The notes under the pieces were generated by a model. The model saw nothing but the letters and a program-made list of their open reading frames with translations, was not told the origin of the DNA and ran no database searches. 64,000 nucleotides of DNA from Larix kaempferi (Eukaryota; Streptophyta; Pinopsida; Pinales; Pinaceae). This document shows, piece by piece, positions 11,527-22,327 of the stretch; position 1 is the stretch's first letter, and each line of letters opens with the position of its first letter. A program made the translations under genes and the position numbers. The stretch spans positions 6,138,001 through 6,202,000 of the forward strand of contig BSBM01000442.1 in assembly GCA_027924585.1 (NCBI GenBank), written 5' to 3'.

Positions 11527-11742
11527 AACAATAATCTATTTTTAAGGTCACCGCCAAGCGAGACACCAATTTGGTGTATGAGACCCCCTTGTTTGTGGGA
11601 CAAGGGACCCCCCTCTATGCCGGGATTTAACTACTAAAGTCTACATAGGTGTACATACCCTACCCCCCTCCTGATTTGAACATATGACTTCCTTGAAAGG
11701 AGCACATGTTCTTAACCGTTAGGTCCACTTAGGCTGTACCAA
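11527..11742 (-). mobile_element. tRNA-like SINE with 8-bp target-site duplication
   Basis: On the minus strand the element opens near 11742 and has a pol III A-box-like sequence (plus-strand CCGTTAGGTCCA, 11716-11727) and a B-box GTTCAAATC (plus-strand 11673-11681), spaced as in a tRNA. A T-rich end on the plus strand (11537-11543) would be its 3' tail. TACCTAAT flanks it at 11519-11526 and 11743-11750. Box order, spacing and matching flanks together indicate an LINE-mobilised SINE. I cannot assign the family. Confidence 0.68.
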
Positions 11743-11935
11743 TACCTAATGTTTTATAAACCAATACTAACACTTTATGGATTTGAAAAATAATTTCAAT
11801 GTTTGCTCCAATTATAACAAGAATTAAATTTCATATCATCACTTTACAATGTAGCTTTCACATTGCATAAACAAATACATGGCATTCAAGGCATCTTTCA
11901 AAAAGAAAAATTGTTTGTCAAATTCTTGTTACGAT

Positions 11936-12479
11936 AAAGAATCAAGATGGGAAGATTGCTAAGCAGATATTAGATATTCCTTAAAAATATCAAATAAAAG
12001 AGTACAACATTCTTATCAAAAGAAAAAAAATCAATACATAATGTTTTTGTATAAACATCTTATAAAAGAGTACAACACTCTAATTAAAAGAAAAAAAAAT
12101 CAATACATAATGTATTTTGTATAAACATCTTGGTTAGAAGGGATAAAGATAATTGTAATATTTCTATGCGTGAATAGAATTTTGACCTTAAAAATATGTA
12201 TGAATCCTTAATGTCCCCAAAGCAAAATCAATTGTCTAATTCATGGTAAGATAAAGATTGGAATATTGCTAAGAAGATATTAGATATTTCTTAAAAATAC
12301 CAAATAAAAGAGTACAACATTTCTATTTAAAAGAAAAAAGAATCAATACATAAAAGCCTTCTAAACTTAACCTAATGCTTTTTGGAGAAACATCTTGGTT
12401 AAAAGGGATAAAGAGAATTGTAATATTTCAATGGTTGATTAGAATTTGGACCTTAAAATATGTATGAATCCTTAATGTC
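11936..12479 (+). repeat. diverged direct repeat, two units of ~230-280 bp
   Basis: 11936-12215 and 12249-12479 share GATTGCTAAG..GATATTAGATATT, AAATAAAAGAGTACAACA, AAACATCTTGGTTA, GGGATAAAGA..ATTGTAATATTTC and TATGTATGAATCCTTAATGTC. The first unit also has an internal ~60-bp duplication (about 12000-12060 and 12062-12125). It lies just upstream of recognisable LINE coding sequence and may be its 5' part or unrelated local duplication. Confidence 0.8.
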
Positions 12480-12544
12480 TAACTAACAACCAAATCCTTC
12501 TTACAACAAAAGGTTTTTTCACTATATGATACATTTGGTTTGGA

Positions 12545-15500
12545 TTTAAGTACCTTGTAGAAGGGAAAGCTAAAGACATTGAAGCTTATTAATCTAAAAT
12601 TCTAAAAATTGAAGACTGTATTGTTATTCCCCACATTCACAAGGTTTTTAATCTAGAATTTAAGGATGGATTCCTAATATTTGGATGGAAACCTTTATTC
12701 CTCCACAATTTTAAAAAATAATGACAAAAGAAATCCTTCAAACTATAGGATTATTATCATAATCCATTCACTTGCTAAGTTGTGTGGATTTATATTAGAT
12801 AATAAGATTAATTTGTGGCTTGAAAGTCATGATAATAGAGAAAAGGGTAAATTTGTTTTCAAACTTATCATTAATTTTTAAACCATATAATTATTCTTAG
12901 TATTATAGTTGAAGATTGTCGAAACGACAAGGTTAATCTCCTATGTTGTTTTGTTGTCTTTAGAATTGATTTTACATAGTCCCTAGAAATAGCCTCTATA
13001 AATCCTTCCCTTTGGTTGAGAAACTAAAGTTCTTCCCCATTATGGTTGAGTGATTTTACACCTACTGACTATAAGGAAACCAAGGAATGTAGTTGACCAA
13101 TCTACTCTAGTAGGGACTACAATATGGGAGGTAGAGGAACATAGTTTATCTTTGGGCGTAGGAGGGAGAGAGACATAGAAGAGGCTAGAAGATATTGGGT
13201 TCACTTTTGGGTTAAGGGTTGCAGTAATAGGGTTTTATGAGAGGGTCCTTGCCAATTTTAAAAATAAGCAGATTTGATCAGAGAAAATCAATTGTAATAT
13301 AGAGGTTACGTAATGTTTTCATTTGTCACCTACCATATTTGGTAGCTATATGACAAGTTAGAATATTTCATGGAGGAAGCAGGTTGTGCATGATTTTCAA
13401 CATCATTCTATATGAAAATAATATTTCCCTTTTATTAAAGAATCCTTATTACCTTGACGACTAGCTTAGAATTCTCAAATATTTATGTACTAACTCCATG
13501 ATGTTTGTAAATATATATTGAAAACAAAATTAATGATCATTGAATCAAAACAAATCACATCCCTTGATTTTTATTACGATAATAGTACCATGGAATAAGT
13601 ACATTTTAATACGTATCTCAAAATTTACTAGATCACGAGATAAATTGGAATATAGTGTTGAAATAATCAATGGAGCTTGGAAAGCTTATTTGGTATTGAG
13701 AACAATTGTAAGGCCATAGAGTTTTACTTTTGATTTCGGGAAAAAATGTTTTCTTTAATACATTCAATACAACAATGATTTTATATCTCTATGAAGGTTG
13801 AGGTTGTTGTATTAGAGGGTCTTGAAGGAAATTATAGAAAATATAGAAGTGCTTTATAATATAATACATTTAAATTAAGGGAAATACACATTATCCAATC
13901 CTTCTTTCAAGAATTGGACTTCCACCTAATGAGAGCGTTAAAGGATATGATTAGGTACTTAATGTATATGCATAAGCTATTAACATGAAAAATGAAAGGC
14001 TTCCTATTATTTCTTGAAACATTACGAAAGGGAATGGAATTGTCAAAATAGGTTGGATTAGAGATATCTTTTTTTTGTTAAACCATTGGGGGATAATGGA
14101 GGAGGATCCTCTTCAAGATATCAATACTAATAAAAGAATTATCATCTCCATGTTTAAAGAGAAAATGTAGAGTGATATGGATACTAAGTGTCACGTCCCC
14201 TTCCATTGATCTAACTTAAGGGAGGGAACATAAACTGAATCTAGGCTTCCAAATTTTGCCCCACAACAATATTGCAAATTCATAACAAATAAATTACTTG
14301 TGCACATGCATAATACAAATAAACAACGGAAGCAATGCTCCATACACACACACAAAATATTGATACACAATCCTAATTCTCACAGGCATCAAATTAAAAA
14401 AATGCACAATTAAAATACAAGAGAATACTTATCTTGAAATGAAGTTGTCCCGAGCTACTGGCTATACAAGTGCAACGTTCCACCCAACCATAGGTCAGTT
14501 TTTCTCATCAATCTCTCAAAAAAGATTCCAACCCAAGTTGGGCATGATTTCCACAAGGAAACGGGAACAAAAAATTCACACATAGCCAAGTATATACCAT
14601 ATCTCATCCATGCCAGTCCATAAATGGGCTTATCAGGTTGTCAAGGAACTAGAAAGGAAGGAATTGTTAAGCTAGTGAGCTCAACTACAGAACTATCGGT
14701 ACCTCTACAAGATTAAGCTAGATTGGCACCCACAATACCTACACACCCAACACAAGGAAGGTAACCCCTTCACTGCTCCACAACACCTTATGCCATGCCT
14801 CCCCTTCTAGTGATATTTAGGGTGTGCATAGAAAAGTAGCGAAATCCCTACCATCTTCAATGAATTTACACCCTTCAATAGGTTTATCAAGCCAATTCCA
14901 AATCCGTGTGTAATCCTGGATGCTTAGACACAAGTTCAGGCCAAAACAAGGGATACACATGACCCAATCCACAACAATCTCCCCCCACATAGTAAGGCAC
15001 AATTGTTGGACATAGCAAAATGAAATTTGAGAGAGGAAATCGACCACTAGGAACAAAATGATTTTTCCAACATGTATACCAACATTCAAATGGAAAAAAA
15101 CAGCTTCTATGAACCCCCAACTCGGAATTCCCTTCATCTCAGTCATTCTGCAACACCAAAACGACTTTCCCTAGCTATGAAAATGGAGGAAAACACAAAA
15201 ATTTCGGGGAGAAAAATGCCAAGCAAGCAAGCACTACGTGAGGGAACAAAACTCATAGATGAATTATAGAAATTGAATAAATTCCGTGGGTATTTTGTTT
15301 CCCAGGAATCCAAACACATTATTAAAAAATGGTGGCTTTCCCATACACGAAATTGGACATCCATACTCTCCATTTCCCAAAACAATAACTACTTCAACCG
15401 CCTCTTAGGAGAATTAACTCATTAGGTGCAAAAGTCAATATGGGTAGTTGATGGTTCACGAGTTCTCTTATTGACACTTAGATTAACATTATTGAATTCA

Positions 15501-16100
15501 AGGGTTTGAATATTTCCCTCCCTATTCCTCATAAAAATCATGCCCCACACTCTTGTTTCATTGCACAGCTAGTTGTGGGTATTTTTATTAAAATACATTT
15601 ACATCATATTTATGATTTCCATCGTGCCAGACTAAAATCAGGGTATTACACTAAGAATAAGATAAAATTGATTCACTACAAAGAAATCATTAACCCCAAG
15701 TTAGAAGATCGAAATTATATTCTAATTGTTTCCATCTCAAAAAAGAAAATAAATATTTCAAAGATAAGAATATTTTTTCATGAGATTCACAGTGAAAAGG
15801 GGCATTGGACAAGACCTAAAAGACCTTGGCATGAAATAATCTATAAAATTTGTGAGATAAATAAAGTAGAGGATTAAATCCACTTACTATTGGAATGTCC
15901 AACATACAAAGACATAGATATAATTTTCAAAATATTTTTGATAAAACCAAACTTCATAACTTGATAGCCCATAAAAACCAAAGAAAACATAGAAATTACA
16001 TTTCCCATTTCTTTAATCATAAAAATAACATGATAAATCAAATCAAATAATTTAATTTTATAGGTCCAATAGACCAAATATTGTCTCAATGGATGGTAAT
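12545..16100 (+). pseudogene. LINE (non-LTR retrotransposon) RT and C-terminus, copy 1, split by a solo LTR
   Basis: Reading across many stops, the order is: a pre-RT segment (about 12545-12690, EGKAKDIEAY and IVIPHIHKVFN); RT motif NDKRNPSNYR with SLAKLCGFILDNK (12720-12820); KGKFVFK (12840); a CCF-VDF-RKAF equivalent near 12945-12985; HLSPTIFGSYM (about 13320-13350) matching the usual GCPLSPTLF box; and a thumb/C-terminal region to 14188. The protein resumes after the solo LTR at 15651 (HYKEIINPKLEDRNY, HEIHSEKGHWTRPKRPW), with Cys/His finger-like text (CEINKVED and LLLECPTYK). The interruption leaves codons on both sides continuous. The copy at 49145 has the same blocks in the same order. 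The copy is old and non-functional. Confidence 0.85.
14189..15650 (+). repeat. solo LTR, family S copy 1, inserted in the LINE
   Basis: It begins TGTCACGTCCCC and ends GGGTATTACA, 1462 bp, with the 5-bp duplication CTAAG at 14184-14188 and 15651-15655. TG..CA ends plus a 5-bp duplication and no internal coding sequence fit an LTR left by recombination between the two LTRs of a full element. A TATA-like TCATAAAAATCATGCC lies near 15530. Copies 2 (27710) and 3 (52483, inverted) share CAACGTTCCACCCAACCATA, the TTATCTT..AAGT stretch and both ends. Confidence 0.88.
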
Positions 16101-16119
16101 CATTAGAAAAATCATCATA

Positions 16120-16183
16120 TATGGATGTATGTACTTATGTATAGGCACACACACACACACACACACACCATACATCCATAATA
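16120..16183. repeat. (CA)n microsatellite between inverted ATGGATGTATG arms
   Basis: A (CA)12-like run at 16146-16169 sits between ATGGATGTATG (about 16121) and CATACATCCAT (about 16169), so the strand could fold with the dinucleotide run in the loop. The surrounding 16101-16672 shows no coding or transposon signal I recognise. Confidence 0.75.
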
Positions 16184-16672
16184 ACTCAAAATCTTTGAGG
16201 CCTTGAGAAAGTTGCATCTCAATTTATTTTTGATCCATCTTAGTGCTTAATAGACCCAAAGTTAAGATGAATGTATGTTGGTATATGGGTTGAATTTACA
16301 AACCCATTTTCTAAAATAGTCCCCATTTTGCATAATAACTATAAGGTCCTAGCCTTGAGAGGCTCTAAGCACCTCCATCACACAATCACCTTAGTGGTCG
16401 CTAGTTGGAAAGGTTAGACATGTCATAATGTTGATAGCTAGATAAGTTGGTTTCAAGGGTCTTGTCCCATCATCAAGGAACACCATGGAAATGATGGGTG
16501 TTCGAGTATTTTAAAACCCATCCATGTCCATTTAATACTTAGGATAGCATTATTAGTCAATTTTTATTAATTCCTAGGTCTTAGACTAGGTAGTTGGCCA
16601 AAATCAATGAATGTGTGGACCACAAGCTATCCTGAGTCACTTGGGGACATTTATGAAATTTTGGATAAGATT

Positions 16673-17203
16673 TGTTGAGATCTTCTGAGATTATGGTAGA
16701 TTTTATCCAATCTTGGAATAGAAGGGCACTTTCTTGCTTTTACTGATTTTTACTTCTTTTGGTGAAAATGTGAAAGCTAGTTAACTTGCCTTAGCTGTTT
16801 TTTTACCAACTCATCCCCCATGATGTTTTATATTCCTAAATTTTGTACTTAGGATTTTTTTCCATCCTACATCACCATCCAACCACTCTCGTACCAATTT
16901 GTGAGCTTTTGAGGTGATTTGGAAAGCACTTTTTACACCTAAGGGGGATTTTAATAGATTTAGTAATCCTGCTTTTGTGAGGATTTCGAATGGCATATTT
17001 GGCCTTCAAATATCTGATGTAATTATATATTTGGAAATCCATTGCATTTCCCAAGTTTGGTTGATGTAAACTTATTCAATAGATTTTTATTGTTTGCATC
17101 ATATTCATGATTGATTTCTGTGTTCTATGACTAGTTTTTGCAAGGCAATTTGTGAGAGTTTGTAATTGCTTGAGTAGATCTTGGTGTGAACAAGAATTTA
17201 ACA
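16673..17203 (+). repeat. 5' LTR of copia element F (start inferred)
   Basis: The end (AATTTAACA) directly abuts a Met-tRNA-like primer-binding site. The start is placed at TGTTGAGATCTTC, giving 531 bp. No partner LTR is seen in the window, so the start is provisional. Confidence 0.55.
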
Positions 17204-17215
17204 TGGTATTAGAGA
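17204..17215 (+). promoter_or_regulatory. primer-binding site, Met-tRNA, mutated (element F)
   Basis: TGGTATTAGAGA differs at a few positions from the usual TGGTATCAGAGC and sits directly after the LTR and upstream of a copia gag. Confidence 0.75.
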
Positions 17216-17375
17216 TATAATATATTCTATTCTCCTTCTTTTGTCTTGCAGGATCAAACCAGTCTAAGAGAGGGCACGCCCATTCATCCATAGGGCACAT
17301 TCAATCATCCAGAGAGTGCAACTGGGCATCTCAGGGGCGCATCCAAACCACTCCAAAGCTTATTTCAGAGATTCC

Positions 17376-18190
17376 ATGGATCAGTCACATCAAATAATCC
17401 TCACTCCATTCATTTATTTTGACTGGAAGGAACATATGGAGATCATGTTGGGGAGCAAAGGCCTCTATAGGGTGACTATGGCAACTGAAACTAAGCCTAT
17501 TGCTATCATTGAGAAGGCAAGGTGGCACAATAGAAGAGATGAAGCTTATGGTCTCTTGTGTCTTAGCACATCCAGGGTTATTCTTTTACATCTAGATGGT
17601 CTTACCACTCCTAATGAAGTTTGGGTAAAGATCCAAACTTTATTTGGCAAGACAGATGAATTGAGGGGCCACCAACTGGAGAATGAACTTGTTTCATTGA
17701 GTCCAAATAATTTTGAGACACTGCAATATTTTTTATCAAAGTTTAAGGCTCTTTTTCTTCAATTTAAGAATTGTGGAATTGAAAAGAAATATGGAAAACT
17801 GATATTGGCCATCCTCTCCAAGCTTGGCCTGGATTACTCAGTCTTTGTTTCAACCTTTCATGCTATAAGACTAGCAGTTTGAAATTGGAAAATTCCTTCA
17901 CTAGAAGAATTCATGGAATCTCTCACACAAGAGCAAGACAAGCTGGTCTTGATGGGAGAAATAAAAAATCCATCAAAAGATCATTGTTTGGCTGTTGTAG
18001 ATTCAAAGAATTCGAAAGGCAAGAAGAAGGCCAATTTCAAGAAACCACCTGATCAGAAAAAGATAAGCAAAAGGCTCAAGAAGACTTCTCAAATTCCAAA
18101 AAGAATTCTCAAAAGAAGAAAGAGAAGGATAAGTGCACCTACTGCAATAGGGGATTTCATCCTGAGAGCTCATGCATGAAGAAGACCATT
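17376..18190 (+). pseudogene. copia gag with zinc knuckle (element F), truncated
   Basis: ATG 17376 starts MDQSHQ, after an in-frame leader open from 17316. The UBN2-type capsid follows: WKEHMEIMLGSKGLY, WHNRRDEAYGLLCLS, EVWVKIQTLFG, LENELVSLSPNNFETLQYF and SKLGLDYSVFVST. A TGA at 17880-17882 interrupts it. Reading continues in frame (IPSLEEFMESLTQEQDKLVL), then a frameshift near 18055 leads to a Lys-rich linker and the CCHC knuckle CTYCNRGFHPESSC (about 18136-18177). After MKKTIDQ the sequence changes to gypsy integrase tail, so protease, integrase and RT of this copia are absent. Confidence 0.88.
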
Positions 18191-18356
18191 GATCAAAGGA
18201 TACAACATTTGAATTATTTAGATGAATATCGGTAGGAGGCACTCTTTCATACTGAAGTAGTACAACAAAAAAGGAAGCATGGCATGATAAATTTATTAAG
18301 ACCAAAACCTTCAAACAAGGAAACTGGGAACTCCTTTATGATTCAAGGTTTAAATA

Positions 18357-18683
18357 TGTGAGGAACCTGCAACAATTAATTGATAAAATGCACAATATAT
18401 GAGATCACAGAATATTTTTATTGATCGCAGGCCACTTTGAGGGGGCAACCTCCTTTGAGCAAGCTCAATACAAATAAATTCACGGTACCTTCATTGGTCT
18501 CAACACAAACTTATATACTAATTCTAGGCGCCAATACCATGGGTCAATACCATGTGCCAATACAAACCATGGGCCAATACAAACTATGGATCAACAAATA
18601 CTACGGGATGACTTACAAATCATATGCGTCCAACAAAAATATACTAAAAAAGTAAAGAGAAGGGTTGATACAGGTTCCTAACA
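18357..18683 (-). repeat. 3' LTR of element D
   Basis: It reads TGTTAGGAACC.. to ..CCTCACA on the minus strand, 327 bp. It is the pair of 22328-22654. Shared landmarks include CAACAATTAATTGATAAAAT, GATCGCAGGCCACTT and the CCAATACCATGGGTCAATAC block. Confidence 0.92.
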
Positions 18684-18696
18684 TCCCCTCTCCCTT
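18684..18696 (-). promoter_or_regulatory. polypurine tract of element D
   Basis: Minus-strand AAGGGAGAGGGGA abuts the TGTTAGG start of the 3' LTR. Confidence 0.85.
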
Positions 18697-18745
18697 AGAA
18701 AAAGCTTTGTCCTCAAAGCTTTAGATGTGGGAATTTATGCATAAT

Positions 18746-19705
18746 CTAAAGGAGTGGTTCCCCTGTAGCATCCTTGGGGGGCATTCCGTGCCATTGAAAT
18801 AATACCTCTGTGATAGATTGAGAGAAATGATGACGCCTTTTGAGTTCCGGGGAGGATTGCGTGGAAGGATGTAGACGAAGAAGAACCATATCAACTGCTT
18901 GAAAAGTGCGCTCAGAATGGTGTTGATCGGCGTGTTGTTTCATTTGAATTCTTGCCATGTGAAGATTGTCCTGTAAAATGAGAAGAAGCTGGTCACAATT
19001 TCGAAGAACCGAGTCAAGTGCCTGAACTAGGGAACTGGTGAGGGTGTATGGAAGATGAACTGGTGGTTCCTGTCCATAGATTGCTTCATATGGTGTCATT
19101 TTAGATGGGGTATTGTACCATTGGAGCGCCTCAAGGAAATCCATACAAATAGCTGTCCAAATCTGTGTAGGGATGGGAAAGGGTTCGAGCAGTCTTGGAA
19201 GGAGTGTCATTTCACCCGTGTTGACCTGGAAAGTATCACAGTCAACCACCATCAGTTGAATTGTCATTTGCAGTCCCAACCAAAAGAAGTTACACTGTTC
19301 TCGGTCATACGTGTTGAGGAACCCAGAGTGCCCTGCCGATGAAGAATCATGGAGTTCATAGAAGACATAGCCCTATTGAACAGATTGCAACCAATTTGGA
19401 ACAAGCATAGAAATAGCTAAAAGAGAAATTGGGTCATCAAATGTGCGAGAAGGAGCATCCACCGCCAGATTGTCCTTACCCTTCTTGGAAGTGATCTCAT
19501 AGGTATAACCCATGATTTGGCTAACCCATTTCAGGTGTGTTAGGAAATTTTTCAGACTCTGGTGATCAGCCTTGATGCATAAATAATTCCCTAAAAGGTA
19601 TGGATGCCACTTCTGTACTGCATGAAAAGTAGCCATCATTTCCTTCTCTGATGTAGATGCGGCTAAATTCTGACCGGAAAGGTCTCTTGAAGGCGGAAAG
19701 CCCAC
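18746..19705 (-). pseudogene. gypsy RNase H and integrase pieces with deletions (element D)
   Basis: On the minus strand 19705-19373 begins PPSRDLSGQNLAASTSEKEM and continues through WHPYLLGNYLCIKADHQSLK and NLAVDAPSR, which is gypsy RNase H. It stops at 19373. The next frame has HSGFLNTYDREQCNFFW and, after frame changes, 19279-18746 with DTFQVNTGEM, FPIPTQIWTAICMDFLEAL fused to QWYNTPSKMTPYEAIYGQEP. That fusion joins the start of the integrase core to its end, so two catalytic residues are gone. The tail has ADQHHSERTFQAVDMVLLRL. The PPSRD-LSGQ fusion likewise removes all of RT. Confidence 0.88.
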
Positions 19706-21280
19706 GGGTTCAGCAAAGACACCTGCATATATATATCCAAGTAAGTAGTGGAGACCGTTGATGGGTGCATCTGAATGGAATGGAGCTGAGCAATGACACC
19801 ATGTGAATTCTTCTTAAGGATCTTTTCCAGGCAATGTGAATTGATGATGCAGAGAGGCCCTAGTTGTAAGCCCGTAAATTTGTGTTGTGTCCCATTGACT
19901 GAAAACTGCATCCAAAGTTCAGCAAAATCCCATAAGATGGGGCCAATTGTGTGTAACCATTGAATGCACAAAACCACATCACATCCACCTAAGGACAAGG
20001 AAAACATGTCAGAGTGCAAGATATAATCTTCCAGAGAGATACGCATAGTGTGACACTTCCCCTTGCAAGGTAAGGTGCCCGCATTGGAAATCATGACTTC
20101 AAAGTTGGAGCAAGGATGGACAAAACAATCAACCTGTTTGGCGATCCGATGGTTAATGAAATTATGAGTGCTACCCGAATCAATGAGTATTGTAAGAGGG
20201 ATCTTATTGAAGTAACCCCTAACCCGCAATGTTTGTGGGGTGGTGAATCCAGTGAAATCATGGAGAGATATCTCTGGGTGGTCATCTGGAGATGGAGGGT
20301 CAACAGGAGGCTGCTGAATGTCGACCTGATCATCCAGTGTATCTAGAGCTTCTGCACCAAGTTCAGAGGCAGGCGGAGAATCCACATCTAATAGATAGAG
20401 ATGTTGCTCAACACATCTATGTCACCGAGTGAATTTCTCATCACAATTATAACAAATCCCTTTTTCTCTACGTGCCCGCATCTCTGCTTTAGACAAATGC
20501 TTGATAGGAGTGGAGCGAGGAGCTGGTGTGATGGGAGGTCATTGAGAAACCATATTTTTGAATGGAACAAAAGTAGATTTGGAGCGTTGTTGGGCTGTGA
20601 TCTTGTCCTCTGTCAACTTAGCCAACCCTAGTAATTCCATCATTGTGTTGGGACGGAACATTTTAACCTCTGAGCGGATTTCATCCTTAAGACCATTGAT
20701 AAAACAACTCCTGTAGAATTCATCAGACAATCTTGTTGTGTGATTGGCTAGTTTCTCAAATTCTGTCTGATACTCTCTCATAGTGCCAAATTGGCAAAGT
20801 TTAGTGAGTGCTCCTATGAAGTCATCAAAAGCACTAGGACCAAATCATTGCAAAAGGAGTTGGAAAAAATCTGTCCATTTTGGCTTGTCATGAGCCTTGA
20901 TGTACCAACGGTACCATTGAAGGGATTCCTGTTCCAAATGAAAGGATGCAAGTGGAACTTTGTTGACATCAAAAGTATTATGCAGACTGAAATACTGTTC
21001 TGCACGATATATCCATCCAGTCGGATTAGTACCATTGAAGCGAGGAAAATCAAGCTTCGGACCATGAAAATTGATGGAAGAAGAGAACCCATTGTCTGAT
21101 GAAGACTCGGACTGTCGTTTGTTGTTCATGGCTGAATGCTCAAGATGGAGGTCGAGAAATTTTTCATCTAGATCCTGGAGTTTGGTTTGGATGGATGCAA
21201 GTGCTTCCTCCATGGTTTTTGCTACTGCATGGGTGACAACCATAACCAAGAGTTTTTTTTTTTTGAGTGGGTAGAAAAAC
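19706..21280 (-). pseudogene. gypsy gag and protease (element D)
   Basis: Gag begins near 21248 (MVVTHAVAKTMEEALASIQT), has a coiled-coil-like start, then KLDFPRFNGTNPTGWIYRAE and LEQESLQWYRWY. It stops near 20845 and resumes at 20781 (EYQTEFEKLANHTTRLSDEF, CFINGLKDEIRSEVKMFRP). A zinc knuckle, ICYNCDEKFTR-stop-HRC, lies near 20400-20470, with Trp or Gly codon text replaced by a stop. The protease follows (20385-19663) with LIDSGSTHNFI, an intact DSG active site, and GCDVVLCIQWL. The copy is open for long stretches, consistent with the modest LTR divergence. Confidence 0.9.
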
Positions 21281-21761
21281 AAAAACAGAAATTGTTTCAG
21301 TAAAGGAAAATCTGGATTTGGCAAAAGATCTGATGGGTAATTTGGGTTTGACTAGGTTTTGGACACTTTCGAATAGACAGGGAAGTAGAAAATGAGGATT
21401 CCAGGAGTGGGGTGAAAGAATGGGAAAAGTTTTCAGAGAGGGACAAAGAAGCAGAATGATGGAATGAAGGCAGTAGCAAAATTTGAAGGTGATTGGGTGA
21501 AAATCGAAGAAGTTATGGCAAACCCTAAAAATAGACAAATGTGGAATTTCTGGTTGTGAGAAGTGGAATTTGGGATAAGGTCCTTAGGAATGAAATATGC
21601 AGAATGGGATTGTAGGGGTTTCAGTGAATTTTCAGGGGAAACAAAGTTAAAACAAAGGAGATATGGCGAGGAATGGATCAGAAACGGCTGGATCTGAAAC
21701 GGCTCGGAATGGATCTAAAATGGATGGATCTGAAATGACTTCCAGAATGGATCTGAAATGG

Positions 21762-21910
21762 CTAGATCTGCAACAACGCAGAAGCGATCGGCAACAGATG
21801 AATCTGCAATGATGCGGAAATGATCGGCAACAGATGGATCTGCAACGACGCGGAAGTGATCAGAAATAGATGGATCGACAACGGCGCGAAAGTGATCGGC
21901 AACAGTGCAG
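21762..21910 (-). repeat. 36-bp tandem repeat in the leader of element D
   Basis: Units starting GATCGGCAACAG or variants begin at 21786, 21822, 21858 and 21894, exactly 36 bp apart, with partial units either side. Read on the element's sense strand they stay open and encode a 12-residue repeat of the type VADHFRVVADPS. No start context or family supports a real protein. Confidence 0.85.
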
Positions 21911-21929
21911 TTGAAAATAGATATGGACC

Positions 21930-22313
21930 CCATGTATGCTCAGCTTCATAACAGTTAAGGGGTTTCACTCAGACACCAATGCTATCTGACGGCTTGTGTA
22001 TTGGGGCAGTACCCCTCACTCCATGGCTCAGGTAAAACTGATAACTGCTTTGCCACAAATGACAGCTCTTGGTTTACCTCATGGGTGGGAACTAGTCAAT
22101 CAGGTAGGGGTCGTTGCCCTTTTCGCTGGCAGGTCCTCTCAATGGGCCAGTTACTTCGGGGTTCCTGTGGTACTCCTCACAATGAGTTTTAGGGATTATG
22201 CCCAAGTACTTCCCACAATTAAGAGGATAGGGATTATTCCTAGATCCGAACCTGCAATAGATGCAAAAAAAAAAGTTTTGGGTAGAAATTCCACCCAACG
22301 AGCCCAAGAAAGT
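21930..22313. other. unexplained leader segment between PBS and gag of element D
   Basis: About 380 bases between the primer-binding site and the 36-bp repeat resemble no retrotransposon domain I know. On the plus strand, antisense to the element, it is open from 21996 across the LTR junction, with text such as LPHGWELVNQ and GVPVVLLTMSFRDYAQV. This could be a captured host fragment or a non-coding leader with a chance frame. Confidence 0.4.
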
Positions 22314-22325
22314 GCTCTGATACCA
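22314..22325 (-). promoter_or_regulatory. primer-binding site, initiator Met-tRNA (element D)
   Basis: The plus-strand text is GCTCTGATACCA, i.e. TGGTATCAGAGC on the element strand, two bases inside the 5' LTR end. Confidence 0.93.
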
Positions 22326-22327
22326 GA

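Noticed and set aside
21164-21538. Minus-strand open stretch upstream of gypsy D gag as extra gene
   Set aside because: It overlaps the gag start in another frame and looks like leader composition.
22001-22192. WW-domain-like LPHGWE text
   Set aside because: Only the first few residues fit; the second tryptophan and tyrosine pair are missing.
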